Assembly: GCA_015146655.1 (NCBI GenBank)
Contig: VKHL01000027.1
Location: forward strand, 1 to 64,000
Length of the DNA: 64,000 nucleotides
Reading direction: 5' to 3'
Source: Ochromonas danica
Taxonomy: Eukaryota > Sar > Chrysophyceae > Chromulinales > Chromulinaceae
A program made the translations under genes and the position numbers. Numbering within the stretch: position 1 is the stretch's first letter; every line of letters starts with the position of its first letter. The notes beneath the pieces are model-generated. The model was not told the origin of the DNA. It made no database searches and saw only the letters and a list, made by a program, of their open reading frames with translations. Shown here piece by piece: positions 13,301 through 26,591 of this stretch.

Positions 13301-16300
13301 CTTCTTAATCGGAGCAACATTTAAAGATACAGGAAGATAGAGACTCATCCAAGTCTTTGCTAGCAGTTCTCGATTATTGTCTCCTTCTTGAGCAACACCG
13401 TTGGTTTCGGTTACTTCCGGCTCAAAAATCAAAGAGTTCATCCAAAGCTTGTCATTGGTTGAAGAAAGCTCTTCTTTTATCTCTTTAATCCAATCGTGAG
13501 AAACTGCCCAAACCTTTTCGTCCAGATTGTCCAAATGTTCATGCATAAGTCCAAGAAGACGATCTCTTTGAGCCCCAAGAGGCAAAGGATCCAAGAAATA
13601 GCGCTTCCACTCATGTGCATATAACTGCAGAAGTCCACCAGGGTTCTTTATGTGAACACTTCCATATCTTAGAGAAAGAGAGAATCTAGAAACAGCCCCA
13701 ATATCCAGAAGAATCATAACCCGCAAAGTTCTCTCCAAGGTGGTAGTGAGCTGTAGATCAACCGAACTAATGGTTTTTAAGCCCAAATTCAAGGTGATCC
13801 GAGAAAGATCGGATACCTCTGACTGTAATAGGCTTAACAGGCTAAGATCCTCTACAACGGTGGACATCATCACAAAAGCACCTGACACTAAGGCGACGTG
13901 GAGCTCAGCCACAGTTAGACTAGGCAGACTCAGCATAGCAAAGTGAGAAGCGATGTGGTTTAACCAAGACTTGTTTCGATGATCATTGTATTGGCCGCTA
14001 GCAGCACTAATTAGGCCAAGTTGTTGCAATAGATAGTTATCCCTCAAGCTTTGCTGTACTCGAATATCTGTGAATGTTTCTCGATGAAGAAGAGGCAGTG
14101 CTTGATTGCTTGCGAGAAATCCTCCATCATTCGATCCACGGTGATGACCTAACGTTAAAGGACTGCGCACAGTTGGGTTGGCACGAATTCCGAAACATGG
14201 ATGGCCATACAATAGTCCGCGTAACAACTCATCGATCCGGTCGGCAACAAGAGAAGATCGTCCTGGATCGTTTATGCACTCGCTTCTCAATGAAAGGACA
14301 TGAACGTCATCGATAAAAGCCACACCATAACTGAAACGGGCAGTTTCGAGAATTCCATTAACCTCAGTGGCAAACTCTCTCTCCAACCAGCTTCGTACTC
14401 CCCTAACACTTTCATGCACACATAAACTTGTTGATGCGCTCGAAACAGCTCTTGCAACGCAATTAGCTCTTGCTGAACCATGCGCGAAAGTCTAAAGAAA
14501 GAAATCGACAGAACGAATTGTTAAGCGTAACACTGAATTGTATGATGACATTCATTACCTCGAGGTCTGAATTAATAGCCCTCCAAAGGGTATTGAAATC
14601 GTTTTGATCGTCTTTCTCGCGCAATTGAATATTTGCTGACTTGAAGAGAATCGTACGAATAATCTCCAGTGCCCGAAAGATTCCTTGGGGGACAGTCGCT
14701 CCACAGAGAATATCCAACAACTTCTCGATTATTTGCCTGCGAAGATCTGAAGGAGAGGGGGTTTCTTGTCGGAAATACTCCAAAGTGCCTTGAATTAAAT
14801 GGGTTTTGCCACTTCCTTTCTGTCCAAAGAGTAGTACGTTTGCACCAGCTGTTACTAACAAGCGAAGGACAGAAGATACAGCTCTCGACGACATGGAGCG
14901 AAAGACAAGCGTTCCTGGGCCTGAGGAATTGTCTATAAACTCACAGAAGATATTTTGTTCGAGCTGTTTCGCTGTCAAACAGGAATTTTGGAGAATCTGC
15001 CTACCACCTTTCCCATACTCCAATGCCGGAACCAATTCAGCATTATCAACATCAAAATAGAGCTCAAAGACAAGACAATCTGACGGAATAACAACATCTG
15101 GATCCATGTAATGCTGGACTGTGTCTCGAATGATACTGTCAAAGAACTTCCTTTTCTCACTGCTGTTCAACGCTCCACCAAAGCCCCAAATTGCTGCGTA
15201 AACGACTGAAAGGCGGGCCCTTCGTAATAAAATTTCCCTTACCCGGGGAGAAAGGGACATTGTACCTGCAAACTTGATGCTCTTCGACAAGCTCGGTCTC
15301 CATTCGACACCCATTGAGCTTCTGGACTCTCCTTTGTCGATTTCAGTGGATTCCGCCCAAAGAGACGAATGTTTGTCGTTTGGAAGCGCCTTGGTATCAT
15401 TTTCTTCGTCGGAATCACTTGCGGATTCTCTGTCAGTAGCAACGAAGGAAGCAAACGGTAACACCGATTCCTGCACTTGGAGCAACAACTCCTCGAGAAG
15501 ACGCAAGAAAGAACCAAGCTGGGAATTAAGAAGAGCTAAAGCGGGCGTTTCTCCACTGGATAAGTGCTCATAAAGCATGTCCTCAACAAAGTTTGTTTCA
15601 AGCAGCAATTTATTCATCTCATCCATAAAGTCAAGCCACGGAGCAAAATCGCCCAGCCAATGGGTTACGCTTCGTGTCCAAACAGTTATTATTCGATTAA
15701 TGCATTCCGCCGATGTAGCAGAGAAGTTCATCAAGGGAATGAGGCTAAGGCAGTTCGGAGAAGCCTGACTAATATCATCGGTTTCCACCAGGATCTTAGT
15801 GCTTGGAGGCACAACAAGAAGTTCATTGGTGGGCAGCATAATACCTCGTTGTTGTACATTAAACCCAGCAACAGCCGCTGAAACGACGACACGAGGTGTT
15901 TGAAAGTAAATGGAATGAAGGAGCTCCTCTATAAATAAGTTCATAGGACCATCCAGAATGATGAAATACTTGCTTTCAATCGTTTCAAGATGGGAAAGTC
16001 CCTTAAGAGAACTGCTTCGTCTCTCTTCTTCAGAATGGTCGCGATCCACAAATCTACGGAGGCTGCGCACAAGCAAACCATCCATCCACCGACCCGCCTG
16101 ATCATATCCGCCTAGCAGTGCACTGGAGGATATAGAAGCATGAAAAATTATAGCCACATTCGCTCTCGCTGATTCGATCTTCTCTTTCTTGGTTGATGAA
16201 GGGATATTGTGGTTCTCCACTGGCAGTTGGGCGGAAATATCTTTGTCATGGTTGCTTTTGTCTCTCTTCTTCATCAAGATATTTCGTTTGAGAAAAAAGC

Positions 16301-19300
16301 CAATCTTCTGCGCTGCAATTCTCAACATGACAGGTTTAGCTATACTGGAAAACTCAATTTTCTTTAGTTCATGAGATGGAACATTGTTCAGAGCCTCAAT
16401 AGCTATTTTCCACAGAGCAGTCTTTCCACTGGCAGCCTCACCATGCAGAATAACGACAGGAGAGTTTGTGCTTTGAATCAAATTTAGAAAGAGTGCTGCG
16501 GTATGAACAAACTTGTGCTTGCAGACCAATCCAACTGAGTAAGCAGCTTGAACAATGGCACGAGAAATAGGTTCTCGAATATGCAGTTGGTCATTATCAG
16601 CGCACTCTCGAAATACTCTAAGTTCCTCCGCAAGGGCCACACAGTCTAATTTCTTTAGGAAGGGACCTAAAAACTGCTCTCGAAGGCTCTTAAGGACGTC
16701 AGTGTCATAGCAAACCAAAGCGAGGATGCGATGCCAAATATTGCCCACAAAGCAGCTAATCTCGTCTTGGTATCTACACACATTGTTTAATTGACCTTCT
16801 TTCACAATCTCACTTTTTCTCTCTTCCACTAGGCTAGGCCGTCTAGCATACAGGGCTAAAGAGATTTGGCAATCTTTGATGAGCGACTCCAGGGAAGTTT
16901 GCTTGATGATCTCTTGAATGCATTGAACCCTTTGACGATGCCCCTTACTACTGTCGCCAGAATCAGTTGTTGGTGAGAAGATGCCTTGCAGAGACTGCAG
17001 GAAGGTAGCTTGGATATCCAAACCATAAAGAAACCCAGCACTGGCGAGCAATAGACCCAGATGATGACAGGCAGAAGCAAAAGGAACTGTCACAACATCG
17101 AAGATGCTTCTATATAGCTGATCGCCTTCCCACCCTGTTGAGAACTCTGTTTCGGTCGCAAACCCAACAAGAATGAAGTGCACATGCATATTCAGCTTCT
17201 GCTTCATAAAGATATCATTCCGAAAACTCTTTAGCGCAGCTTTCCTTCGTTCACTGTGTGTTTCATTTCTTGTGAACCGAGCACGCAGCGGAAAGTGCAA
17301 AGCGTCTTGCACGGCTTGATCGCTCCTGCTGTCCAACATAGACCAGAAATACTGTGCGGCCTGAACAACGTTCTGCATACCATCCTGCCTTATCATAGTG
17401 AAGTCTAGGCAGCCAATAGCATCCAGAAGAATAACTTTTGCGAAGAAATAGCGCACGCTAGGCATATGAGAAGCTTGTGTGAGAGTAACACTTAGCCGAC
17501 CAAGTGCGCGTGCGATATCCGCAGCAGATATTCCATATTCTTCATTACCTCCTCCAGCCATTTTTATATTCTCTGAGGCATGGACAAGGGTGGTACCATG
17601 CCAACAAAAAGACGCGCTGAGAACACGGCTGAGAACGAAATCAAGTTCTCTTTTGGGTAGCCAAGCACACCCAGACTCTTGATATTCCATACCATAGCAC
17701 AGAGCTATGTTACCAACAACTATATCGATAGGACAATGATTATAACGTTGCTCCTTAGCATACTGAAATCGTAATTGATAATGAGTCATCCAAAGCTCCA
17801 AGGCACTCTCCAAACAATCGCAATCCAACAGGTTCCGAGCTATTTGCATATGATAAACTTCCTGAACTGCAAGACCTGACAATATGGAGCGGCTCTTAGC
17901 AAGAGAAGTGCGTGTAAGAGGCATGCAGGTTCCAACCAAAAATTGGAGTCTGGACAAATTTTGCTCACAGCAATTTATAAACTCCGCCAAGTGTTCTTTC
18001 CATCTAGAAGCGAATGCCACATTTTCAATGATTAAATCTGGCCGAGCCATAATAATACTTCCAGTAGGATGGCCTAAACACGTCCATAGGTCTTCTGCAA
18101 AGCTTATGGAATTGGAAAGTAAAAAGGCCGAGTTGATAACCTCATTACTTATCGAACTTTGAAGGTGGTCACAACGTAGATGAAAGAAAGACGGCATATT
18201 CTTGAGGACAAGATCGGCATTACCATCCGACAGCAAAGCCTTTGTGCAATTAATACGATGTACCATCAACAGATCACATGCCTTTTCGATAACAAGACGT
18301 AACGAATCGGAGAATTTCAAGACAAACTCGTCCAGGGAAAGAGTAAAAGGAATTGGCTCTGCAAATACAACTTTATCTACTTTATGGCTGCTGATAAAGC
18401 CAGTACAACCGTAGATCTTCTGACTGCTCAACAGCACCACTGTCAATCTACCCACTCCTTCAAACATCCCTTCCATACACGACGAAACGAACGAGAGTTC
18501 AGATTGTGGACCCAGTAACCACACTCTCAGCAAAGACAAGAGACGAGTGTACGACAATAATGTTAGTCGAGGGCAGCCTTCCAGCATGGATTGAAGGCAG
18601 CTATGAACATCATCCGATACAGCTGACAGACTAGTTCGAATGCTATCAGTGTTAAGATCACTGTCGGCAGCGGAGATAAAAGCAGAGAAGAGGTTTCCAC
18701 TCTTTTGTTGCAATAAATTTTCCATCTTCTTCATATCCTCTGTACAATTGTTGTACGATCGTATCGAGTCGCGGTCAATCTCTCCACGAGGTAGTAGTTT
18801 CACGAAGGGGAGCAGGTGAATCCACCACAGTTGCACTTCCATATAGCCTTGAATAAAGCTATCAATGCGTAAAGCAAGGCTTTTCGACTTGAACAGTCGT
18901 GTGTCGAATGTGGAAAGACCCATATCTTGGGCGGTGGCTTCGACAATCAAAAGTGCCTTCCAACAATAGCGAGATAGCAGACGAAGAGGGAAGAGATTCA
19001 CTATTTCGTTCACCTCCACACCAACTTTATCATGCAATCGTTGATCCCGAAGCCATTCTCCAGAACTTTGTACAGAGGCAATGCGCAAGGCTTCCTCCAC
19101 AGAATCAAGCGTTTTCTCAAGGAAAGATTCGATGACGGCCTCCGAAACAATATATTCTACCATGTCCAGGTTTTTCCATACATTTCTATATATGATATTG
19201 TGTGTATTCATAAAAACTCGAAAACCAGAAAAAGTTAAAACTATACTAACGGGAATATGACTGACCTGGAAAAGAGATCTCTCGAATAGACTCTGCTCAC

Positions 19301-22300
19301 ATGCCCCAAACCAACAGGCTCTCTTCCAGAGACATCCAAAAGACTTACAAATTCGGAATTCTTGCCTGAAAGTTTAACGTCAACGCCGCTCTGGAGAAGC
19401 ACTTTTTGCCTCAAATAAACCCAATGATGTGGTCGAAGAACCTTGCTCGAGAGAGATGCCACAAGTCGAACTTTTGGAATAATTTCTTTGATGCAACGAT
19501 CTAATTTGGAGACTAAGTCGAGATCGCTGAGGTTATCTCTAAGATAATTCATGGCATCATTAAGAGAGACATAGCGCACATGCAGATCAGGAAGACTTAA
19601 AGAACCCAATCGAGAAGCGTTCAAAATATCGACCAATGAATTCACACTTTCAAGAGTCATCCATGCTCGGCATTTAGCATCGTAATCCTTCTCCAATTGC
19701 TCCATAGAAAGAAATGATTCCACCTGATTGGGCAGCAGCACCATATTGGCTGCCCCAACAATATCATGAGCTTCTACCAGCAATTGCTGAGCATCAACAT
19801 TCTCTTCCACTTGCTTCCTCAGTTTTGCCACTTCATTTCCTTGCCTTGTGATAACATTCTTCTCCTCTTCGCCAACAGATTGCAAACTTTCATCAGGTCC
19901 TTCTTCAGCCGCGCGCAGCTCGCGAATGTCAGAAGTCATAGAAGATATTCTCAGTTGAAGCTTGTGCCTGCTAATTAATACTGCATCTTTGAGATCGACT
20001 AGCTGGGTGAAGAGATAGGACCTCAGCTTGGCAATAGCTATCGTCATACGCTCTAACGCCTCGTTCAAAACTCTATGCATTTTCTCAGGATGAATTGCTG
20101 AAGCATGTGCTTGATGACCGCGAGAAGAAAGCAAGTTTTCAATCATAACTTCTCGCATAGAGATATCTGCAAGCTGTCTTCGTTGCTCACAAGCAGAAAT
20201 TATTTGATATACGGCCTCACAGAACTCAACTTCTCCATCCAAGAACTCTTTCATTTGGTCAAAGTATTTCAATTTACGCATCAATTCCATGAGCTCCATG
20301 GTAGATTTATTTTGCGAATCAAATATGCTTTCCAACTTCCGCACAAAATCATGTAAAATGGTGCACCTTGTGTTGTAGGCGGTGGGCAAGCGTTGAAACA
20401 GTACATACTCCTGGATAGCGCGATAAATGCCGATCTGTTCTAGTAAAGGCCCGAAATTGGTTACCAGGCCTATTCGGTGTTTTAGATTCAAGAAATTATC
20501 AAGCTGTGCTTGTAGTTTCTCGAGATAGGCTGCCGCTGCACGGAAGGCCACTAACCGGCTTTTGTCGCGGGTTTGAGCGCGTTTAAGGTCCTCCAAGGAA
20601 TCGGGATGGTCAATGAAAGTTCTGAGTTTAGGCAGACATGCACTTCGCTCGATCTGCTTAGCCAGCATCAAGGGTGAAACACCACAAAGCTTTCTTAGCG
20701 TTTCAAAAAGGCGGGAGATGAACGCCTCTATATCAGAAGCTTCTTGATAGGCCTGATGGATGAGGCGGATGAAGTCAACGGCCAATTGATAAGCAAAACG
20801 ACTATTGTAAATAGGTCGCATAACAAGAACAGTGAAATAATTGCTACTTTGCGCATTCTGCAGCTCGCCAAGTCCCAGATCGATATTGTGATTTGACTCC
20901 AAGCGTACCGTCGTATTCAGCAGGTCTTGCTGTGGATCATAAATCAATTCATGTTTGCGCAGATCAGGGAGGGAGTCAATTATTCGTCCAAGAGCTCCAC
21001 ATAGGTTGTGAACTTGCTGTATTAACGTAGACTTGGAGGGTGATAATGCTACGGAAAGGCAATCCAGCCCTCCGAGGCCAATAAAATCCTTGGCCTCCGC
21101 ATGTCGCCCTCCGACCGTTAAGAATACAGCAATAGAAAGATGACTACCTTGACTCTCCCATTCTTTAGTAACCTTTGCGAAGACCGATCGATCTCTTGAA
21201 ATTAGCAACTGCTCTGATTGGTCTTCTTCGTTCTCCACCTTCTCATCTTCCTGTTCCATATCCTTCTGTAGATCATGCAACGAATTAGCTTGTTCTTCAG
21301 TGACAATTCCAGCATTCTTGCCACTTCCTCTGTTAGGTCCAGTAGCTGATGCAAGCAACTCATTCGCGTTGAAGGCAGTAGATCGCAAAGAGCCGCTGGA
21401 TTGGAACAGAAGTTCATTGAGAGGCCAGAAGACAACACTATCATCCGCCGTTTTCTTCCTTGGTAGATTGTGGAGACCAATCAAAAACTGCTTAAGGCGC
21501 AACCAGAATATTTCGAGTAATCTCGAAACGGAGACTTCTAGCGCAAGTTGTGCCATCTGCAACACTTTTACCAACTTCTGTCGAAAGTCTTCGCGCAAGC
21601 GTTGGACTGATCTTAGACGCACCCAATCAATAGATTCCTCTGTTTTCTCATTTGTCATCGTTACAAGAGGCATCTCTCCACGCAGTGGATGGTGTCGCCG
21701 AACCTCCTGTTCTTGTTCCTGCAATCGCTGGCTCCCTAGAAAGGATCGATAATAGCTATGCATAGCTTCACTCAGCTCGAGAATACGCTCTGAAAGCTCC
21801 TCTCGCACATCATCAAGATATGCTAGCTGGAGATTAATGTAATCTTGGAGGTTAACGAGGCCTGACCGAGAAGGGAAACAAAAGAGCTCAATCTCCGTCT
21901 CAATAGCATAAGTAGCCTTGCCCACTTTCCATCGAGCTTCCACTAATTCGGAATCGGAGAAGAATGTACTTTTGGCCAACTTTGTTCGCGCTTGGCTCAC
22001 AGCCTCTCTTCGCGCAGCCCCAGCCCATGCACGAAAGATCTTGAGTGCACGAAAATGACGGAAGAAGGGCTTACTCTGTAATATATCAAACTGCTGCATT
22101 TCCTTAAGTAGGGTAGGAATGGGAATAAGCTCCGCGGAGTCTTCATCGTCGTCAACTTCGACTGGCGGCACTAGCAGACCATGCAATGAGAGTTGGAAAA
22201 CCGACGACCTCCCCTTTCTTCGATCACCATTCCGCCTCTCCCTCACTCTTTCCATTACTTCCTTCCTGTTTTCTCCGGACCGAAGTGATAAAGTTGATTG

Positions 22301-23044
22301 CCCAGGCAATTCTAGAACGACCAGGTCATAGAAGTGATCTCGCGGAGTGACATGTAAAAATGCTTCTTCCCCACAAGATAGGAGAAATGCTAATGCCTCT
22401 TTTACAGTCATTTGGGTGATTTGCGTTGATCCCAAAGAGAGTAGAGTGTTGTTTTGCGATGAGTAACGAGTTTGAGATGAAGGAAGATGTGCGCTGCGCC
22501 TCTGTTCTCCTCGTTCAGACATAGGCTGTGATGGCTTTCGGGCATCTTGGTGAGCAGCTTTATATAGTAGACTTTCTTGTGAACCAATAATTTCTCTTTT
22601 AGCATCACCTGCGGCGGCTATGACAGTTGGAAAGGGCGAGATATGCGCCTGCAATCGATGACTCAAAGATGTGCTTCTCACAGAAGCAGTTAATGGGCGC
22701 GGAGATCTATCACCATGACCAGATGGTTTGAGAAAGGAGTTGCCCATATCTTTCGCATTAAGAGGGGTTGTCGGTATGTCTGCGTGAGGGATAGGGGGAG
22801 TACCTTCTCCACCCCTACTCCTCCGCCCAGGGCTGACGTTTCCCTCGATAAGAGGTGCACTAGCAGGAGGTCCTGAGGCCCACTCATAGAAATTCAGAGA
22901 AACTTGCTTAGGAGAAAGAGTGCGATAGGGTCTCTTCGTGGCACGACGCGTTTGATCTGGAGGTGCCGGTGCAAACCCGCCGCCTTGAGTGAAGGGACGT
23001 GCCCAGCGTTCATCCTTACCTCCTCTCCCTCGAATATCTTCCAT
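4344..23044 (-). CDS. Giant divergent dynein heavy-chain homologue with degenerate AAA1 (predicted non-motor pseudo-dynein)
   Basis: Exons 23044-19266, 19185-14559, 14491-12673, 12601-4344 join at GT-AG sites in continuous frame (18,483 nt, 6160 aa). The dynein order is intact. Axonemal-type tail elements: DHFYDLVVL near 235, FFRHFRALKIFRAW near 325. Linker about 1110-1500. AAA1 about 1730-2060. AAA2 has Walker A GEAASGKT (2175-2182) and Walker B FIILDGP (near 2335). AAA3 has GQKGSGKT (2714-2721) and FIDDVH (near 2861). AAA4 has the altered P-loop GYPGCSKRS (3274-3282). The coiled-coil stalk (about 3930-4060) is followed by a microtubule-binding-like segment with YSPPKIL near 4080. AAA5 is marked by VVDP near 4378 and PPRFRVVLIS near 4495, and AAA6/C-terminal modules follow. 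In AAA1 the invariant GPAGTGKTET is absent: the aligned segment reads HGTTLVHASENIK, and CFDEFNR is GCLDFTMIR (1851-1859). Normal chains are about 4000-5000 aa; extra length lies in Ser-rich (3415-3900) and acidic (5363-5413) insertions. DNHD1 is a possible relative. Confidence 0.85.
19186..19265 (-). other. Intron 1 of the dynein-like gene
   Basis: TTTTCCAG|GTCAGT donor and ATATATAG|AAATG acceptor, 80 nt. Splicing makes an AG|A Arg codon and joins the linker sequence without a frame change. The other two introns are 14490 to 14558 and 12602 to 12672. All three are short and have GT-AG ends. Together they show that four long open frames form one gene. Confidence 0.85.
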
Positions 23045-23259
23045 TTATCTGTCAAGAAAGCTAAGAATAAATAATCAAATAATGTGTTCAAACCCAGCCA
23101 GCAACTTTCCCTTGAAACGCCCTACGAGTTATGTTATTCCACTATATTTACGTAATAACATTCTAATTTCAACTGAAATCTGGAAATGGTGCGGCGGTAT
23201 GAAAGCCCACATTGCAGACTACATTCCCACTAGTTTCTTAAGCACACTCTCTGCACAAA
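23045..23259. other. Spacer between PRP6 3' end and the dynein-like gene start
   Basis: About 215 bp. It holds the upstream region of the dynein-like gene and the last noncoding bases of PRP6. No gene or clear motif is visible. Both genes run leftwards, so this is the only available promoter space for the 18.7-kb dynein-like gene. Confidence 0.5.
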
Positions 23260-26200
23260 CTACACAAAGGTATCCGGTAGCAACTGGAACCCCAGCACGT
23301 GCTCCACCACTCTTTTGAGCTTCTCTCGCACCGGCAAGCGGCGAATAGATACCTGTTTTGTGAAGGAACACCACAGCTCACCCATATTAGGTTCAGCAAT
23401 TTCGCACCTTCTGGTGAGCTTGGCCAATACATCAGATGATGCGGAAGCAGAAGCGCTAAGAACCGAAGCATCTTCGACTTTGCTAGAGGCATCTGGGAGT
23501 GTAGGAGATGTTAAAGCATCTGGTGACTCATCGTCATCATCATCGACACCTGCCATTGCTTCACGTCCCTCATCTTCCTTCTCTTCCCCTCGAGTGGAGA
23601 CTTCATTCGTGTCATCTTCCTGCTGTCCGTGAACTCTTTGTACCGCAGCAATAGTTCGGCGATAATGTACACTTTCTTCCGCATCTGCCATCAGTGGTTC
23701 TCCACTTCCAACACGTATCTCTTCCTCTAGATATGTTGCAAGATCTCTTTTGTGCCTTTGAACATAGAGACAAACCCAATAGTAGACGTACACGTCTCCG
23801 TGACGGGGTTGCAGTGCAAGCGCGCGCTCGAAGTATTTTGTTGCTTTTAGAGGAAGGTGACAGCGATCAAATAACCTCGCCACGGCAAGCAGAGCTTCAC
23901 TATCTTGAGAGCATTTTTTAAGCGCCTCCACTGCACGACTCTTGTACTGGTTACGAGGGATATGTAAAAGAATTTCTTTATGGACCAAACCAGAGGTGGG
24001 GCAATCGGCTAAAGCGCGCGCTGCCAGACCTTGGTAATGCTTTGAAAGCACGGCATTGGTGATTGAGGTGGATGCCTGCGCATGACGACGTTCGAGACGC
24101 AAACATTCAACCCATACTTCAGCATTTTTAGGGCAGGACAGACGAGCCTTCTCTCCAATGGAACGAGCTTTCAAGAGACCACGGCTGGTTTCTTCGAGGC
24201 GGAGCAGAGCTTTCCAGAGAGTAGCACAAGTAGGTATGGTCTTCAATCCATCCTGAAAGGCTATACGAGCCTGGTCGATGTTGTGGAGATCCTCTCCCAA
24301 AACCTGTCCCAACATGAGATAGTACTTGGTGAATGTCGAGAAACGTTGAATACCCAGCCGTAAGGTGGCAACGCATGCTTCGAAAGCACCCTCTTCTCGC
24401 TCAAAAAGTGCTTTTTTGAGAAACAAACGCGGCGATGGTTGGGGTAGATGATCAACAGCCTTCTTTAGGAGTGCGCGAGCACGATCAATTTCTCCTGCCT
24501 CCCATTCCAATTTGATAGCCGCAAGATATATCTCTTCGCTAGCGGGGTTGGCTTGAAAGCCACGCATCAGTACCTCACGTGCTGCTTTAACATCTCCAGC
24601 CGTCGTCCACAGTTCCTTGGCATACAACAGCCAGAAGACTTCAACTTGTGGCAAAGCATGACAAGCCTGCTCGAGGCGCCGGAAGAGTAAGTTGGAGTCA
24701 CCGAAGTCTTGCTCAAGCGCAATAGCGGCGAGATAGATTGATCGTCGTTGAGGAAAGGCATTGATCGTCACATCAAGAATAGCACGTGCTGTCATGAGTG
24801 GTATCTTTGGAGAGCTGCTGTTGGATGCTGAACGTCCTTCGTAAATTAGATGCTGAACGTCCTCTAGCATAACACGCTTGCGATCCTCAACATCCAACCC
24901 TACCATTATCGTGCGCGAGACAAGTGCTTGACAAGTGATGGGAGCCCCATGAAGAAGTTCGCAGTCGACTGCTTCTGCAAGCCAATCCTCTCTTTTGACG
25001 ATTACCTCCAGCTGAGCAAGAGAAAGCAACATCTTGTCCAAGATTCGCCCCACCAACTGACTTTGACCATTTACTTCCTCCAATACTGCAGCCATGATCC
25101 AAACCTTGCGTTCTGTTGGTAAGTTCTCTCTGGCCAGGTTAAGTACTTTTCGCGCAGCTGCATGTGTCTCCAAGCGTGCCAGCGCAAGATAGACATCTAG
25201 ACACTTTGGAATACACTCAATGGCACGAGAAAGCAAAATTTTCGCATCCTGTGCATCTTCGAGATCAACAGCAGCTTTCCACAGCGTCACACTGTTTGGT
25301 ACATTCTCTAAACCCAAACGCAATATCGCTTTTTTCTCTTCCACTCGCTCCTCCTGCGAAGCAAGCTGTAAGTAGAGTTTTACCGACTGTGGCAGTGCAC
25401 GGAGTGCATTGCGAAGAATAACACGAGCTTTATCAGGTGGATGAAGCCGGGACGCTTCGAGCCAAACATCTTCACTGTGCGGTGCCTGTATACAATACAT
25501 ACATAACAAAAATAAAAATCTGGAAGGATAAATCGCGGTAAATGCGATATCTCCTTACCTTCTCACAGCCGTCTAAAATAACCTTACGGGCAGCAACAAT
25601 TTTGTTCGCATACTCCTCCACTCGAGCAGCGGCAATCCATCCCGGTCCATGAGTTGGGTTGGTTGACGTCACTGATTGTAGAAGTACACGAGCTTTTTTG
25701 ATATCTCCAACTTCCGCTTCGGAGCTCACCTTGATTGCGCTTAGAGAGGTTAGATATCCCTTAGGGTCAACTACTGTTTGTCCAGAGACAGAGTCAGAAA
25801 TTTTATCTAATCTGGAGGTGAGTACAGATGACTGTCTGCCAAGGGAAGTGGCGGCGCCTTCCAATGGATCAACACTTCGCTCAAGAGCTGTCACTTGGTT
25901 ATTCTGCAGCATCACGCTGTCAGGTAAAGGCATAAAACTATCCTTTTTGCGAGTCTGTTTTAGTTTGAGGCTATGATCACCAATTTCTGGAATGGCATCC
26001 CATTCAGCAACAGAGACCGCGGCCAAATCTCTTTTAAGATCGGCAAACTGATCAGCTATGCGTGGCCGCTCGTGCTTACTTCGTTTAAGTTGATCTTGGA
26101 TAAGTTGCTTTTCTCTCACCCTTTTTCTGCGTGCTTCCATGGCATCGTCGACACTTGTATAGATGGCGTCCGCCTCAACATCATCTTCTTCATAGGCAGC

Positions 26201-26591
26201 ATGAGAGAAGAGGCGCTCAGAATATCCTGTAAATTCATCATAATTGCTCTCACTGTAGTCCATACGATCCATTTCAGTGGCTGCAAGAACATTGGTTAGT
26301 GTGGCGCCAAACAGCTGTCTAAAATGGAGAAAACGTCTTACCGGCAGGAACAGGGGCTGCCACTCCCTGACTACGAGCAAGGTCTCCCATGCCACGTCCT
26401 AGGCCTGCCACATAACCTGGTGGTGGCTGCCCAAAGGCAGCATCCACAGAAGGAGCGCCGGTCGCTGGTCGGGCGGGACCTATGTCTGATCGCGTCGTGA
26501 AACCCAGGGCACCGCGACCAATACCCGCAACATAATTGGATGGAGCAGAGATGTTATAAGTGGGTGCTGATCTGGGTCCAACGCCACTCAT
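23260..26591 (-). CDS. PRP6: Pre-mRNA-splicing factor PRP6 (U5/tri-snRNP HAT-repeat protein)
   Basis: Exons 26591-26342, 26280-25559, 25485-23260; 1065 aa. PRP6 bridges U5 and U4/U6 in the tri-snRNP in the nucleus. The N-terminus carries GYVAGLGRG and [12 protein letters not shown], the hallmark of the PRP1_N domain, in an unusual double form: [22 protein letters not shown] first, GYVAGLGRG again about 40 residues later. Then come [19 protein letters not shown] and [14 protein letters not shown], all conserved in PRP6. From about residue 290 to the end run HAT/TPR-like helical repeats (for example [33 protein letters not shown]). The C-terminal part has an acidic insertion ([10 protein letters not shown]) before the conserved MGELWCSF segment. 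Human PRP6 is 941 aa. The start was chosen as MSGVG because the conserved domain begins soon after it. It encodes part of the machinery that removes the introns seen throughout this window. Confidence 0.95.

Noticed and set aside
12592-19238. Reading the dynein-like locus as four separate genes
   Set aside because: GT-AG introns of about 70-80 nt join all four frames without a shift, and the dynein domain order runs straight through.
4100-22900. Numerous + strand open frames of 60-150 codons inside the dynein-like gene
   Set aside because: They are antisense shadows of a coding frame with no motifs, no splice continuity and unlikely composition.
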